Below the pieces are notes generated by a model, which had not been told where the DNA came from, searched no databases, and was given only the letters and a program-made list of their open reading frames with translations. Shown piece after piece: positions 22,605 to 34,428 of a stretch of 64,000 nt of DNA. The translations under genes and the position numbers were made by a program. Each line of letters begins with the position of its first letter. The first letter of the stretch is position 1. This DNA comes from Euborellia annulipes (Eukaryota > Arthropoda > Insecta > Dermaptera > Anisolabididae): positions 1 to 64,000 of the forward strand of contig JAKCPI010005104.1 in the NCBI GenBank assembly GCA_023213315.1, read 5' to 3'.

Positions 22605-25600
22605 TCAATGAGAAAGACTGGTTTGTAAAACAGGTCGAAGTTCTTGGCTCATTATTGGGTAAGACATGAGTGAAGGTGCAGCTCCTGGAGGTCCTTGTTG
22701 TGGACGTGAATCTCCTGGCGGTCCTGGGGCTGTTTCCACAGTTAATGTTTGTTGAGCAACAGTAACCACAGGAGGTGAGATCTGGACGGGGGCCATTGAA
22801 ACGGCAGCTATTGATACAGGTACTGGCACAGTGGCTACTGAAGCTGTTACTGTTCGAAGAGCTCCAGCTGCTACTGCTGGTTGTATTTGTGTCAAAGGTT
22901 GCACCTGAACGAAAGAATAAATTTAATCCTCTTAATTTTTTCTTGTGATCTTAACAACTGTTTGGTTATGAGATAGCTGTGGCGGAATTTAAGCACGGGA
23001 AGTAGAGGACTCCGTGGCTTAGACCCTCATATGAAAAAATGTATGGAGGAATTAGTTAAAAGTTCAGGGTCGATAAATAAAACAGGTTTTAATTTTTGAG
23101 GCGATCGATTTCGCTTTTCTGCTAAATCTTCAGGCCTTAGGTTATTGAGAGTTTATTGGGGGGTTTTGTATTTTTACTTTCTCTTACCTATGTATACATA
23201 TATGTAATATATATATAGAGAGAAAGTATTGGATTCATGTCAAAAATTCGATGTCGAGATTTTGATGGATCTTCACGTTTTGAGGTCCCCTGAATCCAAA
23301 AAGTGGTTTTCGCGACATGGTCTGTCTGTGTGTGGGTGGGGTGGGTGGGTGGCTGGGTGGGTGTGTGTGTGTGTTCAATTTTAAGCATGAAGGAATTGAG
23401 CTACGAGGTTGAAATTTTATATTTAAGTTAAACACCACCCGGGACCGGAAAAATAAGCTTTTAATCAAAATCGGCCAAAGAGTACTAGTACTTTACTAAT
23501 GTACTTTTTCAGTTTTTTCGATTTTCTCAAAATTTGCTCCAACGATTTTTTTTTAAATTCAAAAATCAATTATTTTTTAGATGCTCTTTCAAATGTATAT
23601 TCTCATTTTGCAATTGAAATCTTCTGAAGACCACTTTACTCTTGTATTTCATAGGGAAGATAGGAGAAATGGTTGCCATGGTAACAAAATATAAATATTT
23701 TCCCATACTTATAAATTTTACATCTGAATTCATATGTTCCGTACTGTCATGTCGGGAACTAAATATATGTCGACACAAAAATCTGGTGTGACAAGCACAG
23801 AACACAACTTTCGATTACCGAAGGTAAGAGAAAGTTGTGTGCTGTGCGCCAGTCACACCAGATTTTTTATATATATAAACATGTGTTAGTGGGTGGTTTT
23901 CTCATGGTTGACTGGGGCAAAACCCCCAATAAACTCTCAATGACGTAAGGCCTGAAGATGCTTAAATAAAAGCGAAATCGATCGCCTCAAACCTCAATCT
24001 GTCCCAAATTATTGTTGAGTAACAGTACCAAAACGTCACTTTATCAAAAAATGTATATTAATATAATATTTGAAAAAATTGCTACAAGTATTTTGAGAAA
24101 AAATGAATAAATATAAAATTATGATTAATTTATTTCTAAAGGATTAATATGTCAAAAAATTTTCTATAATTAAAAGTATAAGTGGTGTGAAGATTAAGTG
24201 GAAAGGTGAGCAGAGGCAGCCATAAAATATTTCTCTTCTTGTTGATTATCTGGAGGTATTTCAGTGGAGTTATTAAATATATTTCATCTATCCATTAATC
24301 AATAAATATAATGCTTAGAGTTGGTGGGATAATCGAGTAAACAGGTTCTCAAATTTCTTTGGTTGGTTCCCGGCTCAGTACCGGTATATATAAAAATTGT
24401 ACCTCTGTTCCTAAAGGCAAAACATTGGTCTAATATAGAAATATTTTGATAATCGACAGGTAATCAAGAGAATTCATATTTTGGCTGCCCCAAATTCACT
24501 TCATTTTCTTGAGTATAATGAATACTAAGATGGTGTAATGTTAAGCAGAAATAGAAGTTAGATTAAAAGTGTTGACATACCTGCATTCCTGAAGCTCCTG
24601 TGTTTGTAATCGTAACTGCTGGAACTGTAACTGCCGTCACATTGGCCCGTTTTCCTCCCATCATTCTTAACTGAGCATTTTGATCAAGTAGAAATTCATT
24701 TGTTGCCGTCAGATCAGAAACTTGTTTTTTAAGTGATTCAACTTTCTTTCGGAGTACAGAATTTTCCTCTTCAAGAACTATTGATCGAGCATCGCTTGCT
24801 GACAAAGCTGGATAACAATGAACAGCTTGAAGAGTTTTATTGCCACGAATTAAAATATGATGATTAGAAGGGGTAGATGCTACAGCGGATGCTGGAGGGA
24901 GTGATGGTGCCGGCGGTGGAGGCTGCTGTGGTTGTTGTTGTGGCGGTGGGGGAGGAATGCTTGTTAGTGGATTCGGGTTTGAATCACTGAAACGAGTACG
25001 TTTCGCCTCAGGTGATTCATAATCAAGTTCTCTTGATTTATCCCGAGAATTTCGTAATCCGTACATTTCCACTTCATATTGTCGAACAGTCAAGTGTCGA
25101 AATTTACATTTACCACCACGACGACATTCACCTTTGAGATAGTCTTTGCATACGCGGACTCCTGCCGGAATATCGGGTATAATTCCTAGAAAAAATTTTA
25201 ATTACAATAAATTGTTTATAATTATATAGATATTTCTGCAAATAAATGATTAAATCTATTTTCTCTACTTTTTTCTCTAAGTCTTCAAAACTGAAGAGGA
25301 TAAAATCGCACTGCCTATTTTTTTAATAACTACTTTCAAAGTTTGACCCTGATTTGCTCACTTATATACTAACACTCACCATTTCTTATTATGTGATCTA
25401 AAACATTTGGAAGTAATTCTCCTGTTTTTTTATAATATGTTTCTTCCTCAATAGTTCCATGAACAAATTTACAAGATGTACGAGCGCATGATGAGTTTTG
25501 ATAATCGTGACAAAATGTATATTCTGAATTTGCTAATGCTGTATCCTTATCTGCTGGGTGATGGAATTTACATCTCTTTCCTGAAAAAATAATATAATTA

Positions 25601-27738
25601 AATCAATTACAGGCAGCAAGTGTAGTATGGAGATTGGAATAAAAAATATGGTGTGACTGGTTACACAGCACACAACTTTCTCTCACCTTTGATAAGAGAA
25701 AGTTGTGTTCTGTGCTTGTTACACCATATTTTTTTTATGAAGTACAAGAGTAAAGTGGTCTTCAGAAGATTTCAATGGCAAAATGAGAATATACATTTTA
25801 AAGAGCATCTAAAAAATAATTGATTTTTGAATTTTAATCAAAATCGTTGGAGCGAATTTTGAGAAAATCGGAAAAAAACTGAAATAGTACATCAGTAAAA
25901 TACTAGTACTTTTTGGCCGATTTTGTTCAAAAGCCTCGTGTCACGTCCCAGGGGGTACCTAACCTATATATAAAATTTCAACCTCCTTTCGTTCTTGAGA
26001 TATTTTGTTCACAGACAGACAGACAGACAGACAGTCCATGTCGCGAAAACCACTTTTTTGGATTCAGGGGACCTCAAAACGTGTATATCCATCAAAATCT
26101 CGACATCAAATTTTTGACATGAATCCAATACTTTCTCTCTATATATATATTACATACAGGCAAGAGAAAGTAAAAATGTTTTGACATGAGGGTATAAATT
26201 CATTGTTTAAAGAATGAGATATTTTTTAAAAAGCGAAAAACACCAATTGTTCAAGATCTGTGGCTGTAGGCTTAATGGTGATGGAGTCAGAGAAATATCA
26301 GTCAAATTTTCTTTTATTTAGATTTTCATCTTCACGGCTGTTTTGGCTTGAGGTCTAGACCCTCTCTAGAGCCGCCTGGCAAAATAATTTTCTTTACGTT
26401 TTGCTGTGAGCAGACCACATGCTGATTGTTGTCACTATTTTTTAAAAATATCCACTTATTTGATTATTGCCAGCAGGCTCTGAAGGTAGCTAAGGCCACA
26501 GGTCAAAACGTCAGCCATGAGTGTGAAAATCTAAATAAAAGAACATTTGGCTGCAAACGTCTTGTTATTTATTTCTCTGACTCCAACGTCAAAAATTAAA
26601 TATGATTTTTTTAAGTCAAAGGTGAAAAGCATTGTTTCTTCCAATTCATGAAATATTTTATAATCTAAGTGATTAATCTTAGTTCTAGTATTATATAGCC
26701 TAGAGTACGTTTAAATAAACATAAGCGCAGTAAATAAAATAGTGACCAAAACTTTTAGTTAAAAAACAAAAAGAATGAGGGTCATATATATAAGGTGTCT
26801 CAAAAAAAATGTACTCACACTTCGAATGATGAGAAAAACATTAATTATGAACATAGAGTGAAATGGAATATCTTCGAATACACAAGACAAATGTAATTGA
26901 AGAATCATGTTCGCAAATGTTCAAATTGATGACCATTATTGTCCAGACAACTCTGGTACAGAGTGCGCCACAATTAAGTCCCCACCTGTGAGCTAGAGCC
27001 TTGAGTATATGGTATATAGTATTTTAATGAACGAAAAGGTAAAATAAAATCTGGTACAGATGATTTTATTTCTAGCTCACTGGTGGGGACTTAATTGTGG
27101 CCCTCGTTTACCATTGAATAGCCTACTCGTTTCTCAGACCTCACGACTAAGGACTTCTTTCTGTGAGGATATCTCAAAGACAAAGTTTATCACACCAAAC
27201 CAAGAACAATTGATGCAATGAATTTGGAAATTGAAAGACATTGTCGCGATATTCCTAATGAATTGTTTCGTAACGTTTGCGAATCCCTTGGTGCGCGTTT
27301 GTCTGGAAAATAATAATTTGAACACTTGCTAACATGATTCTTCAATTATATTTGTCTTTTGTATTCGAAGGTATTCAATTTCACTCTATGTTTATAAATA
27401 ATGTTTTTCTCGCGATTCGAAGTGTGAATACATTTTTTTGAGACACCTTATTTTTAGATCCATGAACTTCTCTTTTGTAGAGGTATCAATATTTTAATTT
27501 CTATGTATAAGAATAAGATGAAAATATTAAATTTTCATCTTTTTGTTGTGTTGGTTGTAAAATATTCAAGTTCATTTGAAAACTCACCTCTTCTACAAAG
27601 ATTTCGTAAAAAATCTCTGCAGACTTTTTCTAAAGTGCCATTATTGTTTTCACTTGGACCTTCTGTTGGACTACTGCTGATATTTTCCCACATGTCATCA
27701 TTATTACTAATCCCTAATGGTTGATCACGTTCGAACAT
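22605..27738 (-). CDS. ZC3H10: Zinc finger CCCH domain-containing protein 10 homologue
   Basis: Four exons: 27738-27588, 25580-25380, 25185-24581, 22904-22605 (stop at 22605), phases 1, 1, 0, total 418 residues (human protein 434). Three CCCH fingers of the CX7CX4-5CX3H type are visible: residues 40-58 (split by intron 1), 74-91 and 130-148, each with the CRDFL/CKDYL lead-in of this family. A proline/glutamine-rich linker follows (about 190-215), then a coiled coil beginning LEEENSVLRKKVESLKKQV (about 255-291), nearly as in vertebrate ZC3H10, and an Ala/Val/Pro-rich tail ending in a MSYPIMSQELRP segment that matches the vertebrate C-terminal TYPI. Members of this family bind RNA and have been linked to microRNA processing and mitochondrial gene programmes; the substrate here is not shown by sequence. 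Intron 1 carries a family A element and a Tc1/mariner-like copy; intron 3 carries a nested foldback. Confidence 0.95.
23094..23992. mobile_element. Foldback element in ZC3H10 intron 3 interrupted by family A
   Basis: Arms of about 74 bp: 23094-23168 and 23919-23992 (TGAGGCGATCGATTTCGCTT and its complement; TTGAGAGTTTATTGGGGGGT and complement). The core CCTGAAGAT .. AGCGAAATCG occurs in both arms. A complete family A element (23170-23867) sits between them. Confidence 0.82.
23170..23867 (+). mobile_element. Family A element, full copy in ZC3H10 intron 3
   Basis: Same ends and order as 14021-14672: TTTTTACTTTCTCTTACC start, GAGAGAAAGTATTGGATTC, GTGGGTGGGTGGCTGGGTGG microsatellite, and the CACAACTTTCGATTACCGA hairpin end. 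About 698 bp. Confidence 0.82.
25650..26176 (-). mobile_element. Family A element, shorter copy in ZC3H10 intron 1
   Basis: Reverse orientation: hairpin first (GCACACAACTTTCTCTCACC .. GAAAGTTGTGTTCTGTGC, 25668-25717), then the body with an ACAGACAGACAGACAG microsatellite, and AAGAGAAAGTAAAAA at the far end. About 527 bp with an internal deletion relative to 23170-23867. Confidence 0.8.
26281..26592. mobile_element. Foldback element with CTGAAGGTAGC..AAAACGTC core
   Basis: Ends GATGGAGTCAGAGAAATA and TATTTCTCTGACTCC. Right arm holds CTGAAGGTAGCTAAGGCC and GGTCAAAACGTCAGCC (26479-26514). Terminal sequence and TTTGGCTGCA segment relate it to the inner element at 3519-3720. Confidence 0.7.
26791..27450 (+). 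pseudogene. Tc1/mariner-type element remnant with TA flanks
   Basis: Inverted repeats TAAGGTGTCTCAAAAAAAA .. and TTTTTTTGAGACACCTTA of about 120 bp (ending at ACTTCGAA-type sequence), with TA at both ends. The plus strand reads DFFL and then RTIDAMNLEIERHCRDIPN, ELFRNVCESLGARL at about 27135-27310, the C-terminal portion of a Tc1/mariner transposase. Frameshifts and a nested 135-bp foldback (26967-27100) disable it. Lies in ZC3H10 intron 1. Confidence 0.82.
26967..27100. mobile_element. Small foldback nested in the Tc1/mariner remnant
   Basis: Ends GCCACAATTAAGTCCCCACC and GGTGGGGACTTAATTGTGGC are perfect inverted repeats, followed by TGAGCTAG against CTAGCTCA. Ends resemble those of the MITE at 42371-42576 (ATTAAGTCCCACCC). 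Confidence 0.75.
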
Positions 27739-28420
27739 TTTTCTTTAAAATTTTTCAAATTCTGTCATTTCTGAAATTTGATATTTATAAAATATCAATG
27801 AAAAGAAAATAAAGAATGAAAGAAGAAAATGAAAAGAATAAATAAAGATTAAATTATTGAATTTGAAATTTTATCAAATTTGATTTGTCTCACATCATTA
27901 GTTGAAGCCAGGGACAAATAGATTGTGATGATTGTAATCATATAATTGTGATTGATTTTCTCAATGTTCTGCCATTTTCCATTTTGTGAGTTTTGCTGGC
28001 TCCCTGGGCAACTTCTATGAGAGGAATTGAAATCCATTGTTCTAGACTGATTCAGTCGCCAATCGAGGCGCTAGAGTCGGCACTGTCAAATTTTTGCATG
28101 AAATTCCTCCTTGAGTTGCTGAAATCATCTCTCTGGCTCTGACAGCATGTTTCAAGGCACAGATTAATGGATAGGGAATATTAATGATATTAAATGGATT
28201 AATGATATATCATTAATCTATGAAAATACCCTACTCATTTGGTCCTCCAGATTCGTTCTTCAACTCCAGCCAGAGCAATTTTTTAAAATTGTGGCCTTCA
28301 TGCCAACATAAATAAAAAAAGTTATTTAAAAATTTGTCAAAATTTCCTAAACATAGGGTTACCAAAATTTATATTCCACAAATCCTTTCTCTCGTTATAA
28401 TGACAGATAAATGAAATTCT
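27739..28420. promoter_or_regulatory. ZC3H10 upstream flank
   Basis: The first 300 bases upstream of the ZC3H10 ATG are AT-rich; 28030-28160 is less so (CCAATCGAGGCGCTAGAG). A promoter is expected here because the next gene is 3 kb away, but no specific element can be named. Confidence 0.25.
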
Positions 28421-29817
28421 AAGTTAGCATTAAAAATAAAAGGAAATTGAAAATATGATTTAAAAAAAAAAAGTGCAGGAGTTGGATTTGAACTCGCGAA
28501 GTTTGGTTACGTGAGAATGGAAAAAATATAGATTGAGTGAGGACGAATTAACCACTTGAGCCACACTTTGATTTATTGCTTTAGGGAAAAATAAGCCATA
28601 TTAGAAACATGAAATAAAAGAAGTATTAAAAAAATTTTAATATTCCATATATGATATATCATTTTTCATTACTTTTTATGCGGAATAATAATTTATAATA
28701 AAAATGTCAATAACACGCATAGTTTTCAAATAATTCAATGGGCAAACATCAGATTGTTTATGCCTTGATGTAATTAAACCAAAAACTCTATCTAACATAT
28801 GATACATGTCATTAATTCTTGAATTCTCCCTGGTTCCAAAGAACTAAACCCCTTTTAATTATATGATCTAATTTGAGAGTTATTGGCGATCAAAGTTAAG
28901 TCTATTTTCGACCTTAATGACATCAACATTCACAATTCTATATTATCGAAAAAGCTTATTTAGCATTGTCTGATCAAAACCAAATTTTTACCAGAGATTT
29001 ATAATTAAAAAATGAGTTTTTTTCTAAAGTTTCATTGAGATTGGTAAAGAAATAAATAAAATATTGACTATTTTGTAAATTGAAATTTAGAATTCGGGAT
29101 CCCGGATGGGTAAAGAGAGGGATCTATGAACCGAGTCTAGGCTTGAACTGAGATCCCAAATTCTAAAACTAAATTTACAAAATAGTCAATATTTTATTTA
29201 TTTCTTTACCAATCTCAATGAAACTTTTGAAAAAAACTCATTTTTTAATTATAAATCTCTGGTAAAAATTTGATTTTAATCAGACAATGATAAATATGTT
29301 TTTTCGAAAATATAGAATTGAGTGACATTAAGGTCGAAAATAAGCTTAACTTTGATCGCCAATAGATCCCAAATTAGATGATATAATTAAAAGGGCTTTA
29401 GTTCTCTGGAATCAGGGGGAATTCAAGAATTAATGACATGTATCATATGTTAGATAAAGTTTTTGGTTTAATTACATTAAGACATAAACAATTTGACGTT
29501 TGCCCATTGAATTATTTGAAAACTAGGCATGCTATTGATATTTTTATTATAAATTATTAATTCGCATAAAAAGTAAAGACAAATGATATATCATATGTGG
29601 AATATTAAAATTTTTTTAATAATTCTTTTATTTCATGTTTCTTATATGGCTTATTTATCCTTGTATTAGATAAATAAAGTGTGGCTCAACTGGTTAATTC
29701 GTCCTCTATTAATCAATATTTTTTTCCATTCTCACGTAACACAACTCCGCGAGTTCAAATCCACCTCCTGCACTTTTTTTTTAATTATCAATTTCCTTTT
29801 ATTTTTAATGCTAACTT
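28421..29817. mobile_element. 1.4-kb palindrome with a tRNA-like sequence in each arm
   Basis: Arms of about 670-685 bp (28421-29104 and 29150-29817), clearly complementary along the whole length, with a spacer of about 45 bp. Each arm carries a tRNA-like segment near its outer end: AAAGTGTGGCTCAACTGG and B-box-like GAGTTCAAATCCACC (plus strand 29678-29771; minus strand 28473-28574). The two segments differ by small changes, so the arms have diverged since duplication. A related fragment is at 36835-36925. Confidence 0.82.
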
Positions 29818-30708
29818 ATGAAAAAAGTTTTTTAATTATTTTAAGTAATTTGAGATTTGCTTTTTAGGTTAAATAAAAAATCTGGAATTATAATAATAAG
29901 CGAGGGATGAGGAGGATAAGGATGAGAGGGGATGGGGGAGGGGGCTAGGAGTGGGGATGTTTCATTCATATGCCGATTCAGGCCCTGTTATCGTATTTTT
30001 ATTGCAAACTTAAACACGGGAGCTACTGATCTATATATTCTATGGTTTTGCTTCCTTAGCTTTTGTCACTCACCTTGTACCATGGTCGTTGACTTTAGGA
30101 TCAAAGACAAATAGTTCAATTTAATGAACGAATCATTCATTTCATCTTCATTTAATTTATTTTTCATTAATAGCGATCTACTCAAAGTTTTTTTTAGAAA
30201 TTCTCTTTTTTAATATTTTATTTTTTTAATTACTTTTTTAATGTTGTAAAAGATGTATAATTTTTTTTTTTTAATAATAATAATTTTTTTATTCATAACC
30301 AACTTTTATTTAAATCTTCCGCTATTTTATGATTAATCAAAATAGTCCTATATTCCCTGCCCTATATATTCATTTTTTTTTTTTATATTTGATTTTTTTT
30401 TAATTTAATATAATTTTTTTAATAATTAATTTTTTTAACTTTATATTTTATTATTTTTTAAAGATCTATATAAATAATCTAAATAAAAAAATTATTTCTA
30501 TGACAACCTAGCGGAAAAAATACTAATTATTTTTTCTTTGCGATGATTGAATTGGACTTAATGTCTTATCTATCAAATTATAAACTTTGACAACTTGGTA
30601 AACTATTAAGAAAACCGCCGGAAATTTTTTCCTGAAAAAAAAATAGTATTAACACCCTTTGTATTATTGCTTGAAATAAAAAAAACCAGTTCATTTATTT
30701 ATTTTATC

Positions 30709-32819
30709 ATGTCCGCGAAACGTCAGGCGGATACTGACGTTAATTGTTCAAATGAGAATAGTGCTAAAGTAGCAAAATTAGATAATAAAGAGGACGACGC
30801 CGGTGAAAAAGAAGAAGAAGCGTGTAGCGTCGCTAAAGAAGACAAAGGCTCCAGTTCGAATTTGGAATCAGAAACAACCAAAGTAAATTAATTTTGTAAC
30901 ATTTTTAAAAATTGACAATTTTAAAATTAACCGCTATTATTAAAAACAAAATTTATAACAAAAATTTAACCTTTAAATTTAAAAAACTCTTAGAAAATAT
31001 TGTCTTTAAAAATCACTGCTATAAAAAATCTTTTAAAGTTACTTAATTTGACTATAAAATTATTTATATAAATGAAATGATTTATATTATTATAAAATAA
31101 AGGACGTGCTTAGTAAATAAAAAATAATTTGTTTTTTGATTTGTCTAGTCATACAATTATTTTTTTTTTAAATCAATTTGTTAAAAAAAAATGTTTTATT
31201 TAAATAATTAAATAATTTAAATAATTATCAACTCACATAAATTTGATCTCTTCAGTAGGAAATGTCATTTTTTGCCATTATTTATTTATATTATAAACAA
31301 ATTTTTAAAATAATGACGTATAGTAAAAGTATTCTGCTTTAGAAATAAATAGCATCTAAATATATTAACTTTTTCTAGATTAAATTACTTTTAAATCACT
31401 AATAAAATACATTATAATGGAGAGATGGAGATATCAGCCAAATCGGAATGCTCTCAGAATAAAACGTTTCGGCCTGAATTTATTTGGCCATCTTCAGTTA
31501 TTGGGAATTATACACATAATCCAAGTTCACATGTGATTGACAATAATAAAATTTATTTGCTTCATACAAAAAATTGACAAATCTTAGTTCAATCACATGT
31601 GCACTTGCATTATGTGTATAATTTCCAATAACTGAAGATGGCCAAATAAATTCAGGCTGAAACGTCTTATTCTGGGAGTTTTTTTTTGAACCTCGAGCAT
31701 TCCAATTTGGCTGATATCTCCATCTCCATTATAATCACATCACAGCCACTAATAAAATTCTATAATTAATTTATTTTAACTATACTAGTTACTACCTTTT
31801 ATTGTTTATTTTATATTTAACCCGCTGTTGCACTTAAAAATACATCGACTACTTTTCCTTTCTTTATTTTACAAAATAATAATAAAGTATTAATTAGAAA
31901 TTAATATATAAGATTCAATCATTGTTCTTTTATTAACCAATTTTCATTTTAATACTACATGGATTACCTAAGCTTCTTATGTTCAGTCTCTTCCTATCTT
32001 CTTGTTATACTACTCCACTCCAGACAAATTATCTAAATTAGATGAGTAAAATTATTGCTGCTACTTTTTTATCCATTTATTTTAATATTCTTTATCAGGC
32101 ACTAAATGAAAATGCTGGAACATTTCTGCTATGTGGATCGACTAATTGGGATTTGACAGGACGAAAAACTGTTCCAAAAGGCACTAAACCAGGAACTGGA
32201 AAAACTTTATGGAGTCCACATCGTTATGGCCCTCTTTTGAATACCCGTGTTCGTCTGGTCGTATCAGGACCTACTGCTGCACATAGTGTTATAGTAACAG
32301 ATCAAGGAAAGGTAAGTTTATTAAAGTTTTTTTTTTGTTTTTAATTCGTTTATAATTGATTTGAATTTAATAAAATTCAAAGGTTCTTGTAATGGGTCGA
32401 AATGAAAAAGGCCAACTTGGAATTGGTACCACGGCTCGTGTTGAGACTCCAGTCCCTGTTGAAAGTCTTGCTGATCAGAATGTTGTAAGCGCTGCTTGTG
32501 GCAGAAACCATACTCTCTTTTTAACAGCGGAAGGACGTGTTTGGGGCGCAGGAGAAAATAAAATGGGTCAGTATGAAATTTTTAAATAATTAAATAAAAA
32601 TTTTTTCCAGCTCTAAATACCGTGGTATATAAAGATATTTCTATATCCTGTGGTTTTTATTGAATTTTTACCCTTGGCCAATCGACATAAAAGAATTGAA
32701 ACGAAGAAATTTCACCTGAATGGGCATACGGGTGCTTTTTCGCTACCAAAATATACTGTATATATATCTTCTTCTGTTCTCACCATTATTAATCCCGCGG
32801 TGCGGGGTCGGCGGATACA

Positions 32820-32856
<37 letters not shown>

Positions 32857-34428
32857 ATTTAATCCCACTCAAGCTCTGATTTCGACCCCACTAGTGCTGC
32901 CAGTCTTCAGTAAGTAGATCTCTATCGTAAATGGAATGCATTCCCTAAAAGTGATACAACAATCTTGTTGGCTTCTAGATTTTCGAGAATGTCCAAGACA
33001 GCTCACTGAAAAAGACTGGCAGTCAAAACCCCAATTTGGGGGCGAGATATAAAATATATAGATAGTCATTCAGTTTTTTGTAACTCCCGAAGATGGGTTA
33101 ACAATCCGAAATATTTTGAGTATTACAATTTAAATTTGTGTTATTACTTCTTTACCCTCGTGAAACTCACATAAATACAACCTTAGTAGTTAAAAAAGAG
33201 TTAAATAAAATATGTTTTTTTATTAAATTGTTACTGGCGACCGTTGGCACTAGTTGAAACATATTCATATAGGAAATATAATTATTATCCTGGCTATGAG
33301 TATTAAATATAGATGTATGGAATGGAGTCAGCCAAGGAAAAGTAAATTTATTTTTTACTTTTTCTTGGCTGACTCCATTCCATACATCTATATTTAATTT
33401 ATATATTTTGTCCATTAATTAACTAAAAGGCCTTTTCCACTCCACCTAATATAACTTTATACTATCAAAAAATCAGATTCGCATCAGAAGAATTGGATTC
33501 CCAGTTTTATACTTATACCCTTAAAAAACTAAATTAATTATTATTAATGAATTTTTTCTTTTGAACAGGTCAATGTGGTGTGGGAACACAAGAAGCAATA
33601 GTATCCAAAGCTACTCCAACAAAATACTCAGGTCCTCCTGTGGTCAAGGTAACTTGTGGAGGAGAATTCTCAATAATCCTTGATTGTAAAGGCCGTTTAC
33701 ATTCCTTTGGATGTCCGGAATATGGTTGTCTCGGCAATAATACTGATGGGAAATATTTTGTCACAAATACAAAGTTGGGCTTCCAATTTCAATCATCTCC
33801 CCAACCAATAGTTCTTTATGTTGACAAAACAAAAGAGGGTCATACAACACCTGTTAAAGTTGATGATATTATTGACGTCTCGTGCGGGACAAGTCATGTT
33901 GTTGCTTTAGACAAACAACGTCGTGTTTTCTCTTGGGGATGGGGAGCTCTTGGTCGTCTCGGTCATGCTGAACAGAAAGACGAATGGGTTCCACGATTGA
34001 TTAACTTTTTTGAAAGATATCGTAATGTAAAAACAGTTCATTGCGGAAATTCATACTCATTGGCGGTAAGCTCACAAGGGAATGTTTATATGTTTGGCCA
34101 AAGTAAACGTACAGGTGAAGCGAATATGTATCCAAAACCAATACAAGATCTCTCTGGATGGAATATCCGTTCAGTTGGTTGCAGTTCTACCTCAATTGTG
34201 GTAGCTGCGGATGATAGTGTAATTTCATGGGGATCAAGTCCAACATATGGTGAATTAGGTTATGGTGAAAGTATGAAATCATCCACCACACCACATGAAG
34301 TTAAACCACTTGAATCGATATATGTAAAAGAAGTGTCATGTGGTTTAGGGCATACTCTGTTTATTGCAAGAGATGATTCAAAACAAGATCGTGAAGAAAT
34401 TGATAAATTACCCATTTATGATCCATAA
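30709..34428 (+). CDS. RCC2: RCC2 (TD-60-like) RCC1-repeat protein
   Basis: Four exons: 30709-30882, 32099-32311, 32383-32566, 33569-34428, in-frame phases 0, 0, 1, total 476 residues (human RCC2 522). The first exon (58 residues) is a charged, disordered tail that starts MSAKRQAD, comparable to the basic nuclear N terminus of RCC2. The rest is a seven-bladed RCC1 propeller with GRNEKGQLGIG, CGRNHTLFLT, GAGENKMGQCGVGT, SCGTSHVVAL, WGWGALGRLGH and the RCC2-specific SWGSSPTYGELGYG near the end. The WGWGALGRLGH block and GSTNWDLTGR opening distinguish it from RCC1 itself. RCC2 is a chromosome passenger and centromere protein that also acts on small GTPases (Rac1, RalA, Arf6) in mitosis and migration. 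The exon 3 donor is GTCAGT; the competing GTATGA two codons on would break the conserved GQCGVG, so the first is chosen. Intron 3 (about 1 kb) holds repeats. Confidence 0.96.
31413..31734. mobile_element. Foldback with the core in both arms, RCC2 intron 1
   Basis: Arms of about 145 bp (TATAATGGAGATGGAGATAT-type ends; GCCAAATTGGAATGC mirrored). Each arm holds the complete core: minus strand CTGAAGATGGCC .. CAGGCCGAAACG (31497-31462) and plus strand CTGAAGATGGCC .. CAGGCTGAAACGTC (31632-31665). Confidence 0.8.
32600..33130. repeat. Repeat-rich part of RCC2 intron 3
   Basis: A (TA)n run at 32820-32852, a pair GCTGCCAGTCTTCAGT (32896) and ACTGAAAAAGACTGGCAG (33005) in inverted order, and the core-like CCGAAGATGGG .. 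AATCCGAAATATT at 33087-33115. Probably a decayed foldback. Confidence 0.5.
33301..33401. repeat. Near-perfect hairpin, RCC2 intron 3
   Basis: TATAGATGTATGGAATGGAG and its complement, arms of about 46 bp with a loop of only a few bases (TTATTTTTTA). No transposon ends recognised. Confidence 0.75.
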
